Assembly: GCA_008638025.1 (NCBI GenBank)
Contig: VTPF01000009.1
Coordinates: 1-14,372, forward strand
Length of the DNA stretch: 14,372 nucleotides
From: Pelagibacteraceae bacterium
Lineage (GTDB): Bacteria > Pseudomonadota > Alphaproteobacteria > Pelagibacterales > Pelagibacteraceae
Reading direction: 5' to 3'
Of this stretch, positions 1 through 6,141 are shown piece by piece. The notes under the pieces were generated by a model, which saw nothing but the letters and a program-made list of their open reading frames with translations, was not told the origin of the DNA and ran no database searches. Position 1 is the stretch's first letter, and every line of letters starts with the position of its first letter. Position numbers and translations under genes: made by a program.

Positions 1-1
1 A

Positions 2-373
2 ACAAAATTAAAGTCTGCAAAAATTTTTGGAAATGAAAGTCGAATCGAGCAAGTTGTAGCAAATGTTTTAGAAAATGCAATTTCTTTTAGTCCCAAAAAC
101 GGCGTGGTAAAAATTTCTCTTTTAGAAAAAGATAAAAAATTACAAATTCTTATTAAAGACAATGGACCAGGTTTTGACGAAAATAATTTAAATAAAATTT
201 TTGAAAGATTTTATAGCGATCGTCCAGATGATAGTTCAGTTGAACATTCAGGTCTAGGCTTAAATATCGTTAAAAATATTATTGATTCACACAAAGGGAC
301 TATTGAGGCTTACAATTCTAAATCTTCAAGCAAGGGAGCAATTATTGACATTACACTTCCTTTGCGAAAGTAA
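2..373 (+). CDS. chvG: Sensor histidine kinase, C-terminal ATPase part, ChvG-like (5' end outside window)
   Basis: The reading frame is open from base 2, so this is the last 123 residues of a larger protein. It holds the HATPase_c catalytic domain of a two-component kinase, which binds ATP and phosphorylates the dimerisation histidine. The N box is at fragment residues 21-31 (NVLENAISFSP), the G1 box at 53-58 (DNGPGF), the F box at 67-71 (FERFY) and the G2 box at 83-88 (SGLGLN). The FYSDRP stretch followed by HSGLGLNIV resembles ChvG/ExoS, the envelope or acid stress sensor of alphaproteobacteria that pairs with ChvI. That assignment is from memory of the family. The sensor and HisKA domains lie upstream of the window. 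A GTG at 104 is an internal valine codon, because homology runs straight through it from upstream. It ends 32 bases before ahcY, which may be cotranscribed. Confidence 0.72.
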   Translation, partial: TKLKSAKIFGNESRIEQVVANVLENAISFSPKNGVVKISLLEKDKKLQILIKDNGPGFDENNLNKIFERFYSDRPDDSSVEHSGLGLNIVKNIIDSHKGTIEAYNSKSSSKGAIIDITLPLRK

Positions 374-405
374 TTGATTTGCAGTATCTAACTTGTTAAA
401 TCAAC

Positions 406-1698
406 ATGATTAATATGGATTATAAAGTTAAAGATATAGAATTAGCTGAATTTGGTAATAAAGAAATTTCTCTTGCTGAAACTGAAATGCCAGGATTAAT
501 GGCTTTAAGACGTGAATATGCTGGAAAAAATCCTCTAAAAGGAGCGAATATACTTGGCTGTCTTCATATGACAATTCAAACAGCTGTATTAATTGAAACG
601 CTCGTTAATCTAGGAGCCACGGTTAGGTGGTCATCCTGTAATATTTTTTCCACCCAAGATCACGCAGCCGCTGCAATTGCCAAAAAGGGAATACCGGTAT
701 TTGCTTGGAAAGGAGAAACCGAAGAAGAGTATTGGTGGTGTATCAAGCAAACAATTGAAGGCAATAAAGATTGGAAACCCAACATGATTCTAGATGATGG
801 AGGAGACCTTACCGCACTGATGCATAAAGATTATTCTGATTTATTAAAATCAGTAAAAGGTGTTTCAGAAGAAACGACAACTGGTGTTTTAGCTTTAAAA
901 AAAATGGAAGTGCAAAAAAAATTATTAATTCCAGCAATCAATGTTAATGACTCAGTTACAAAATCAAAGTTTGATAATTTATATGGTTGTCGAGAAAGTT
1001 TAGTTGATGGTATCAAAAGAGCTACAGATGTGATGATGTCTGGAAAAGTTGCAATAGTTGCTGGGTTTGGAGATGTTGGTAAAGGCAGCGCTGCATCACT
1101 AAGACAAGCAGGAGCAAGAGTAATGGTAACTGAGGCAGACCCAATTTGTGCACTGCAAGCAGCCATGGAAGGTTATGAAGTTGTTTTAATGGAAGAGGCT
1201 ATTACAAATGCAGATATAGTGGTGACCGCAACTGGTAATAAAGATATCGTTACTGCTGATCATATGAGGCTCATGAAGGATAGAGCTATTTTGTGCAATA
1301 TAGGTCATTTTGATAATGAAATTCAGGTAGATGCTTTAAAAAATTATAAATGGAATGAAATTAAACCACAAGTGCATGAGATAGAGTTACCAAGTAAAAA
1401 AAGAATTATTTTATTAGCTGAGGGCAGACTTGTAAATCTTGGTTGTGCAACGGGACACCCTAGTTTTGTAATGAGTGCATCATTTACCAATCAGGTTATT
1501 GCCCAAATTGAGCTTTGGAACAATAGTGAAAAGTATGAAAATAAAGTTTATGTTTTACCTAAGCATTTAGATGAAAAAGTAGCATATCTTCATTTAGAAA
1601 AAGTAGGCGCCAAATTAACCAAGCTTAGCAAAGAGCAGGCTGACTATATAAGCGTATCACCCCAAGGACCATTTAAGCACGATAATTATAGATATTAA
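406..1698 (+). CDS. ahcY: S-adenosylhomocysteine hydrolase (adenosylhomocysteinase)
   Basis: Splits S-adenosylhomocysteine into homocysteine and adenosine in the cytoplasm, relieving product inhibition of SAM-dependent methyltransferases. It uses tightly bound NAD+. Over 430 residues all landmarks are present: GCLHMT with His54; DDGGD at 130-134; SEETTTG at 154-160; [11 protein letters not shown] with Lys186 and Asp190; the Rossmann glycine loop GFGDVGKG at 220-227; GHFDNE at 300-305; NLGCATGHP at 344-352; and the C-terminal KHDNYRY, whose Lys and Tyr reach the NAD site of a neighbouring subunit. It lacks the roughly 40-residue insertion between DDGGD and SEETTTG found in many bacterial and plant enzymes, so its length matches the animal form. 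The start could be ATG 406 or ATG 415; neither has a clear Shine-Dalgarno, and the MDYKVKD beginning at 415 fits the family well. The 32-base gap upstream is too short for a SAM or SAH riboswitch. Confidence 0.97.
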   Translation: MINMDYKVKDIELAEFGNKEISLAETEMPGLMALRREYAGKNPLKGANILGCLHMTIQTAVLIETLVNLGATVRWSSCNIFSTQDHAAAAIAKKGIPVFAWKGETEEEYWWCIKQTIEGNKDWKPNMILDDGGDLTALMHKDYSDLLKSVKGVSEETTTGVLALKKMEVQKKLLIPAINVNDSVTKSKFDNLYGCRESLVDGIKRATDVMMSGKVAIVAGFGDVGKGSAASLRQAGARVMVTEADPICALQAAMEGYEVVLMEEAITNADIVVTATGNKDIVTADHMRLMKDRAILCNIGHFDNEIQVDALKNYKWNEIKPQVHEIELPSKKRIILLAEGRLVNLGCATGHPSFVMSASFTNQVIAQIELWNNSEKYENKVYVLPKHLDEKVAYLHLEKVGAKLTKLSKEQADYISVSPQGPFKHDNYRY

Positions 1699-1703
1699 TT
1701 ATA

Positions 1704-2144
1704 ATGGAATTTATTTCCATAAAACAACTTCAGTTATTAGCTCAAAAAATTTCTAAAAAAATTCAAATTGGAGACTCAATTTATTTGTATGGTGATCTTG
1801 GTAGTGGAAAAACTACCTTTGCAAGGTTTTTGATTCATTCTATTCAAAAAAAAAATAAAATTAAAAAAGATGAAGTTTTGAGCCCAACTTTTACATTAGC
1901 CCAGTATTATAACGTTAACAAAATTATCATTGCACATTATGATTTGTACCGAATTAAGAAAAAAAAAGATTTATTTAATTTAGGACTATTTGAGCAGGAG
2001 GAATCTTTTATAAATATTATTGAATGGCCTGAACTAATTAAAAATAAAAATATTAATAGAATAGAAATTTTTTTACAACACGCTAAAGATCAAAGATTAA
2101 GAAAGTATTATGCAAAATATTTTGGAAGATTTAAAAAAAAATAA
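1704..2144 (+). CDS. tsaE: tRNA t6A biosynthesis ATPase TsaE
   Basis: TsaE (YjeE) is the small ATPase that, with TsaB and TsaD, makes N6-threonylcarbamoyladenosine at position 37 of ANN-decoding tRNAs. The 146-residue length is normal. The Walker A loop GDLGSGKTT is at residues 30-38, followed by the family signatures SPTFTLAQYY (60-69), HYDLYRI (78-84) and IIEWPE (105-110). The gene starts 5 bases after ahcY. Its last 35 bases overlap the next gene, suggesting translational coupling. A run of ten A at 1846-1855 falls in codons 47-50 and is a possible slippage site. tsaE next to an AmgK-type kinase and a MurU-type transferase is a recurrent alphaproteobacterial arrangement. Confidence 0.93.
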   Translation: MEFISIKQLQLLAQKISKKIQIGDSIYLYGDLGSGKTTFARFLIHSIQKKNKIKKDEVLSPTFTLAQYYNVNKIIIAHYDLYRIKKKKDLFNLGLFEQEESFINIIEWPELIKNKNINRIEIFLQHAKDQRLRKYYAKYFGRFKKK

Positions 2145-3075
2145 ATTAGAAAAAGTAGCTGGTGATGCTTCTTTTAGGAAGTTTTATAGGGTTAAGCTCA
2201 ATAAAAAAAATTATATTTTAATTCATTGCCTAAAAGAAAAAAAAAGTAATTTAGAAAATTATGCTAAAATAAATTATTTTTTGCGAAAACATAAAATAGT
2301 AGCTCCCAATTTATTTCAAATTAATTTAAGCAAAAATTTTATGATAATCGAAGATTTTGGGAAAAAAACTTTCTTTAATATTTTGAAAAATAAAAAGAAT
2401 AAATTAAATATTTATAAAAAAATTGTTGATTGTTTAATTAAAATACAATCTATACCTTTTGAGCAAAGTATAAAAAAAAATATAAATAGAGAATATAATA
2501 ACAGGATATTATTTAAAGAAAGCAATCTTTTTTTTGAATGGTATGTTCCAAAATTAATTTTTAATAAAAATAAAATAAAAATTTTTAAAAAAAAATTTAA
2601 TAAAATTTTATTAAAATTATTTTCTCAATTATTTTTTTCAAATACATATTTTGTCCATAGAGATTTTCATGTTTCTAATCTAATGTTAGTGAAAAATAAA
2701 ATTGGAATTATAGACTCGCAGGATGCATTAAGAGGAAATCCTTCTTATGACCTAGCATCTCTCATTGATGATGTAAGAATTAAAACGAGCAGTAAATTAA
2801 AAAAACAAATATTTCGCTATTATTTACTTAAATGCGCAAAACAAATAAAAAAAAATAGACAACTTTTTATAAATGATTTTGATATTTTATCCGTTCAGAG
2901 AGGGTTGAAGATTTTAGGAATTTTTAGCAGATTGGATCAAAGGGATGGTAAAAAAAATTATTTGTGTCTCATTCCTTATATGTGGAAATTATTGCACAAT
3001 AGATTAAAAAATCCTTTATTTAATGAGCTAAATGATGTTCTAAATTATTATATTCCAAAAAATAAAAGAATTTAA
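2110..3075 (+). CDS. amgK: Aminoglycoside phosphotransferase-fold kinase, likely anomeric MurNAc/GlcNAc kinase AmgK
   Basis: AmgK phosphorylates the anomeric hydroxyl of N-acetylmuramic acid (and GlcNAc) during peptidoglycan recycling, feeding MurU so that UDP-MurNAc is made without MurA. The 321 residues show the expected pattern: AGDASFRKFYRV near the N-terminus (17-28, nucleotide-binding lobe), the catalytic loop HRDFHVSN at 183-190 (Asp185, Asn190), and the metal site IDSQDA at 201-206 (Asp202) followed by SYDLASLIDD. The C-terminal KILGIFSRLDQRDGKKNYL is typical of the alphaproteobacterial branch. The start at 2110 lies inside tsaE; a TTG at 2122 is the only nearby alternative, and both overlap tsaE. 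The gene is strikingly AT- and Lys/Asn-rich. Substrate identity is inferred from fold and from the adjacent murU-like gene; a generic APH-family kinase is the alternative. Confidence 0.75.
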   Translation: MQNILEDLKKNKLEKVAGDASFRKFYRVKLNKKNYILIHCLKEKKSNLENYAKINYFLRKHKIVAPNLFQINLSKNFMIIEDFGKKTFFNILKNKKNKLNIYKKIVDCLIKIQSIPFEQSIKKNINREYNNRILFKESNLFFEWYVPKLIFNKNKIKIFKKKFNKILLKLFSQLFFSNTYFVHRDFHVSNLMLVKNKIGIIDSQDALRGNPSYDLASLIDDVRIKTSSKLKKQIFRYYLLKCAKQIKKNRQLFINDFDILSVQRGLKILGIFSRLDQRDGKKNYLCLIPYMWKLLHNRLKNPLFNELNDVLNYYIPKNKRI

Positions 3076-3081
3076 TTTATT

Positions 3082-3780
3082 ATGAAAATTAAAAAAGCAA
3101 TGATTTTGGCTGCGGGTTATGGAAAAAGATTATTACCACTTACCCAACGTATCCCAAAGCCGCTTCTTGAAGTGAAGGGTAAAAAATTTTTACAATATTC
3201 AATTGAATTTTTATTAAGTAACAGTATTAATCAAATAATTGTCAATTCTCATCATCTTCATCAGCAAATACAAGACTTTCTTAATTCTAATTTTCCGCAA
3301 GTATCAATTTCTTTCGAAACTCAAATTTTAGATACAGGAGGTGGCATTTTAAATGCAATTTCTTTTTTTCAAGGAGAAAATTTTTTAGTTTTAAATAGTG
3401 ATACAATTTGGACCAAACACTATCAACAAGAAATATTAAAACTCATTGATATTTTTGAAAGTGGAAAAGCAAAAGCAGCTCTACTTCTTGCAAAAAAAGA
3501 AAATAGTTTTGATCATAATTTAATAGGAGATTTTGATCTAGACCATAAAAATTTTATAAATAAAAATAATAAAAAATATATTTTTACTGGATGTCAAATT
3601 TTAAACCCAAATATTTTTAATAAATGTAAAAAAAAAATATTTTCTATGAACGAAATATGGAATGACTTAATAAGAATTGATTCTTTGAATGGTTTTGTTT
3701 CAGAGCAAGCATTTTTGCATGCAACTAATTTAGATGTTTTTAATAAATTAAATAATTCTACAATTATTGATTTGAAATAA
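3082..3780 (+). CDS. murU: Sugar-1-phosphate nucleotidyltransferase, likely MurNAc-1-phosphate uridylyltransferase MurU
   Basis: MurU converts MurNAc-1-phosphate plus UTP to UDP-MurNAc, the step after AmgK in cell-wall recycling. The 232-residue protein has the nucleotidyltransferase GT-A fold. The signature AGYGKRLLPLTQRIPKPLL spans residues 11-29, DTGGGILNA is at 84-92, and the metal-binding LNSDTIW is at 104-110. FTGCQILNPNIF (168-179) and a W-containing segment near 193 also fit the family. The last conserved region reads HATNLDVF, where relatives usually have an HVGTPE-like stretch, so this part has diverged. It starts 6 bases after amgK and ends 17 bases inside the oppositely oriented gpmA. 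In rhizobia and relatives the equivalent cluster continues into addB-addA; here it stops. Another sugar nucleotidyltransferase specificity cannot be excluded. Confidence 0.78.
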   Translation: MKIKKAMILAAGYGKRLLPLTQRIPKPLLEVKGKKFLQYSIEFLLSNSINQIIVNSHHLHQQIQDFLNSNFPQVSISFETQILDTGGGILNAISFFQGENFLVLNSDTIWTKHYQQEILKLIDIFESGKAKAALLLAKKENSFDHNLIGDFDLDHKNFINKNNKKYIFTGCQILNPNIFNKCKKKIFSMNEIWNDLIRIDSLNGFVSEQAFLHATNLDVFNKLNNSTIIDLK

Positions 3781-4489
3781 TTTCTTTAGCTCTCGACTGG
3801 TCTAGATATTCAAAACTTATAATTTTAATTTTTTTCATTTTAATAAGAATTGGATTACCTGTTGGAATTTCTAATTTTGTTATCATGGTATCTGAAATAT
3901 TAAAAATTTTTTTACAAATCGCACGTAGGCTATTTCCATGCGCTGATACTAAAATATTTTTTTCATTTTTTAACAAGGTTTCTATTTCATTGATATAAAA
4001 AGGAACGGCACGATTATAGGTGTCTAATAATGATTCTGTATCAGGAATTAAAGCAGGATCGATACTTTTATAAATTTGATTGTGAACAGGATGGGCTGGA
4101 TCATTTTTGTCTAACTTGGGAGGCTTTGTTGTGTAACTTCTGCGCCAGGTCATCACTTGCTCTTTTCCATGTTTTAATTCTGTTTCTGCTTTATTTAGTC
4201 CTTGCAAGCCCCCGTAATGTCTTTCATTAAGCTGCCAAGCTTTAATAGTTTTAATGTTCTTTTGATTTATTTCTTCAATAATTATAGCCAAAGTATTAAT
4301 TGCTCTTTTTTGAAATGATGTAAAAGCAAAATCAAAATTAATTCCTAAATTTTTAATTAATGTTCCTGATTTTTTTGCTTCTTGTTTTCCTAATTCGGTA
4401 AGTTCTGCATCATACCATCCAGTAAATCTGTTCTCCAGATTCCATTGACTTTGACCATGTCTAACCAATATTAAATTTGCCATCTTCAT
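3764..4489 (-). CDS. gpmA: 2,3-bisphosphoglycerate-dependent phosphoglycerate mutase
   Basis: Interconverts 3- and 2-phosphoglycerate in glycolysis and gluconeogenesis through a phosphohistidine. At 241 residues it has the full-length dPGM form. The phosphoacceptor motif is VRHGQSQWN with His11. FTGWYDAELTELG (22-34), NERHYGGLQGLNK (88-100, Glu89) and VSAHGNSLRA (181-190, His184) complete the active site. These positions agree with E. coli GpmA numbering from memory. Translation could start at 4489 (MKMANL) or at the ATG at 4483 (MANL); no Shine-Dalgarno separates them. It is a single-gene unit, divergent from cutA across only 26 bases. Its 3' end overlaps the end of murU by 17 bases, leaving no room for a terminator. 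Confidence 0.95.
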   Translation of the reverse strand: MKMANLILVRHGQSQWNLENRFTGWYDAELTELGKQEAKKSGTLIKNLGINFDFAFTSFQKRAINTLAIIIEEINQKNIKTIKAWQLNERHYGGLQGLNKAETELKHGKEQVMTWRRSYTTKPPKLDKNDPAHPVHNQIYKSIDPALIPDTESLLDTYNRAVPFYINEIETLLKNEKNILVSAHGNSLRAICKKIFNISDTMITKLEIPTGNPILIKMKKIKIISFEYLDQSRAKEIISNQ

Positions 4490-4505
4490 AATTTTATTTA
4501 TTGTA
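4477..4505. promoter_or_regulatory. Candidate overlapping divergent promoters for gpmA and cutA
   Basis: Only 26 bases separate the divergent starts of gpmA and cutA. Toward cutA, TTGCCA (4477-4482, inside gpmA) lies 16 bases before TATTGT (4499-4504). Toward gpmA, the minus strand reads TACAAT at 4505-4500, with no good -35. Both -10 candidates use the same bases, so the two promoters would be mutually exclusive and give very short leaders. This is inferred from consensus matching only. Confidence 0.3.
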
Positions 4506-4515
4506 TTAAAAAAAA

Positions 4516-4833
4516 ATGAGCAACATAAAATTAGTTTATATTACTTGTAAAAATGCAAGAGAGGCTAATCATATAGCTAAAAAATTATTAAGAAATAAGC
4601 TCGTGGCTTGTTCAAATATTATTTCAAATGTCACTTCTATTTTTAAATGGAGCAATAAATTTACAAAAAGTAAAGAAAGTATATTGATAGCTAAAACTAT
4701 TAATTCGAAAAGGAAAAAAATTATTAACATGGTGCTCAAAATTCATTCATACTCTAATCCTTGTATTGTTTTTTTTAATATTGATAAAAGTAGTAAATTA
4801 TTTACCAATTGGATTCAAAATTGTTTAAAATAA
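4516..4833 (+). CDS. cutA: CutA1-like protein (divalent-cation tolerance family)
   Basis: A 105-residue CutA1 protein, a small trimeric ferredoxin-like fold. The family was named for divalent-cation tolerance, but its real biochemical role is still unclear. Family features seen are an N-terminal VYITCKNAREANHIAKKLL, then LVACSNIISNVTSIFKW (29-45), ESILIAKT (54-61), and a diverged form (HSYSNPCIVFF, 77-87) of the usual HPYEVPEI segment. The ending ...TNWI is also typical. Length is normal. It is first in a three-gene plus-strand operon, and its last 25 bases are shared with the next gene. Cys and acidic content is not unusual, so no specific metal role can be claimed. Confidence 0.86.
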   Translation: MSNIKLVYITCKNAREANHIAKKLLRNKLVACSNIISNVTSIFKWSNKFTKSKESILIAKTINSKRKKIINMVLKIHSYSNPCIVFFNIDKSSKLFTNWIQNCLK

Positions 4834-5195
4834 TTTTTTTTAAATATTTTTTTTATTTTAATATTTTTATTATTAGTTTACTTTCTCTTTATCCAGGTAA
4901 TCTTATAGGTTTGATTTTTTTTGGAGACGATTCCACTTTTCCTGGTTCAGATAAAATGCATCATTTTTTTTCTTATTTTATTTTAAGTATTATAGGATCT
5001 ATCGCATATTTTGAAAAAAAATTTTTTTACAGATTGTTTATTTTTTTGGTATCGCTTGGTTTTTTTTTAGAATTATTACAAATATGGATACCTAATAGAT
5101 ATTTTGAATTTTTAGATATGTTTTCAAATTTTTTTGGTGTATTAGTTGGCATTAACATTGTAAGGTTTTTTAAAAAATATTATGACAAAATTTGA
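4809..5195 (+). CDS. VanZ-like small integral membrane protein
   Basis: A 128-residue, very hydrophobic and Phe-rich protein with about three to four membrane segments (roughly residues 10-28, 52-68, 73-92 and 104-120). It carries the VanZ-family pattern: SDKMHHFFSYF at 47-57, then ELLQIWIPNR at 88-97, and an Asp-x-x-x-Asn-x-x-Gly arrangement at Asp103, Asn107 and Gly110. VanZ relatives are poorly understood; VanZ itself gives low-level teicoplanin resistance, but small homologues in alphaproteobacteria have no proven role. Translation starts 25 bases inside cutA; the only in-frame alternative nearby is TTG at 4821, also inside cutA, so coupling is likely. The gene ends 14 bases inside the DUF1476 gene. 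Confidence 0.8.
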   Translation: MDSKLFKIIFFKYFFYFNIFIISLLSLYPGNLIGLIFFGDDSTFPGSDKMHHFFSYFILSIIGSIAYFEKKFFYRLFIFLVSLGFFLELLQIWIPNRYFEFLDMFSNFFGVLVGINIVRFFKKYYDKI

Positions 5196-5490
5196 TGATA
5201 GAGAAAAAGGTTTTGAAAAAAAATTTATTTTAGACGAAGAGCTAAAATTTAAAATTGAGGCTAGAAGAAACAAGTTAATTGGAGAATGGGTTGCTAATAT
5301 TCTTGGCTTTAATGATGATCAAAAAGAATTGTATATCCAAGAAGTTATTGTTTCTGATTTTAAAAAAGCAGGGGATGAAGATGTATTCGAAAAAGTAAAG
5401 CACGATCTTGATGGTAAAAATATAAGTGATGCAGAAATAAGAAAAAAAATGGATGAGTTTTTTGATCAAGCCAAATTATCTTTAAAATAA
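5182..5490 (+). CDS. DUF1476 protein, alphaproteobacterial F1-ATPase zeta-subunit inhibitor
   Basis: A 102-residue soluble helical protein matching the DUF1476 family. Its characterised member is the zeta subunit of Paracoccus denitrificans, which binds F1 and blocks ATP hydrolysis by the ATP synthase. The N-terminal inhibitory region is well conserved here (MTKFDDREKGFEKKF, residues 1-15). It is followed by DEELKFKIEARRNKLIGEW (18-36), the central GDEDVFEKVKHDL (64-76) and a C-terminal IRKKMDEFF (86-94). This family is essentially confined to alphaproteobacteria, which supports the taxonomic reading. It overlaps the VanZ-like gene by 14 bases and is last in the operon. No ATP synthase genes are in the window, so the link to F1 is by homology only. 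Confidence 0.9.
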   Translation: MTKFDDREKGFEKKFILDEELKFKIEARRNKLIGEWVANILGFNDDQKELYIQEVIVSDFKKAGDEDVFEKVKHDLDGKNISDAEIRKKMDEFFDQAKLSLK

Positions 5491-5510
5491 AACAAATTAA
5501 GAATTATAAT
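5481..5510 (+). promoter_or_regulatory. Candidate promoter for the transglycosylase-like lipoprotein gene
   Basis: A perfect TATAAT lies at 5505-5510 in the 48-base gap before the GTG at 5539. TTTAAA at 5481-5486, overlapping the end of the DUF1476 gene, sits 18 bases upstream as a weak -35. The leader would be about 20 bases. The match is meaningful but the region is very AT-rich, so chance is possible. Confidence 0.4.
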
Positions 5511-5538
5511 TAACAATATCATGATTTATAGTTAGTTT

Positions 5539-6141
5539 GTGATTCGCTATAAAAATATTACTAGTTTATTTTTTATTAGCCTCCTGTTATCAGGATGTGT
5601 CTCTATACCTAGAAATGTTGCAAATGTTTGTGATATTTTTTCTGAAAAATATTTTTGGTTTAAAAGCGCTCTTGCTACCGAAAAAAAATGGGGCGCCCCT
5701 ATTGAGCTGCAAATGGCTATTGTTAAAAGAGAAAGCAGCTTTGATTGGTTAGCCAAACCAGAAAGAACAAAAATTTTTAAAGTTATTCCATGGACAAGAC
5801 CCTCTAGTTCTTTCGGGTACTCCCAGGCAGTGGATGGTACTTGGGATATGTATAAAAAAGATACAGGAAATGATTTTGCTTTAAGAGCTTCTTTCGATGA
5901 TTCATCTGATTTTATTGGTTGGTACGTGCATAATACTTATAAGAAATTAAAAATAAGTAAAAAAGATTATTACAGGCAATATATTGCATATCATGAGGGT
6001 TGGAATAATTATAAAAATTATAAACAAAAACCCAATGTTGTTTCTTATGCACGGGAAGTAAATAATCAGGCTAAAAAATATAAGAAACAGTTAGACAGGT
6101 GCAAATCTAGTTTGAATAGGAATAAATATATTTTATTCTAG
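5539..6141 (+). CDS. Lysozyme-like/SLT-domain lipoprotein (putative lytic transglycosylase)
   Basis: A 200-residue predicted lipoprotein. It has a short positive N-terminus, a hydrophobic stretch and the lipobox LSGC with Cys20, so the protein should be lipid-anchored on the periplasmic side. The mature part matches a proteobacterial SLT/lysozyme-like family. KWGAPIELQMAIVKRESSF (50-68) contains the likely catalytic Glu65, followed by KPERTK, IPWTRPSSSFGYSQA (83-97), GTWDMY, DFIGWY and YIAYHEGWNNY (148-158). Cys31 and Cys188 could form a disulfide, as CD and DRC positions near both ends recur in this family. It probably cleaves peptidoglycan, but activity is inferred. The start is GTG at 5539; an in-frame ATG at 5521 is blocked by a TAG at 5533. 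The TAG stop overlaps the TAG stop of the convergent RND gene by 4 bases. Confidence 0.85.
   Translation: MIRYKNITSLFFISLLLSGCVSIPRNVANVCDIFSEKYFWFKSALATEKKWGAPIELQMAIVKRESSFDWLAKPERTKIFKVIPWTRPSSSFGYSQAVDGTWDMYKKDTGNDFALRASFDDSSDFIGWYVHNTYKKLKISKKDYYRQYIAYHEGWNNYKNYKQKPNVVSYAREVNNQAKKYKKQLDRCKSSLNRNKYILF

Noticed and set aside
104..106. GTG as the start of a short protein at the left edge
   Set aside because: The N box and preceding kinase sequence are encoded in the same frame upstream, so this is an internal codon of a truncated gene.
374..405. SAM or SAH riboswitch before ahcY
   Set aside because: Only 32 bases separate the kinase stop from ahcY and no stem structure is visible; known SAM-II, SAM-V and SAH riboswitches need more sequence.
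5521..5535. ATG upstream of the lipoprotein gene, in the same frame
   Set aside because: It is followed after four codons by TAG, so it cannot be the start; the lipobox places the true start at GTG 5539.
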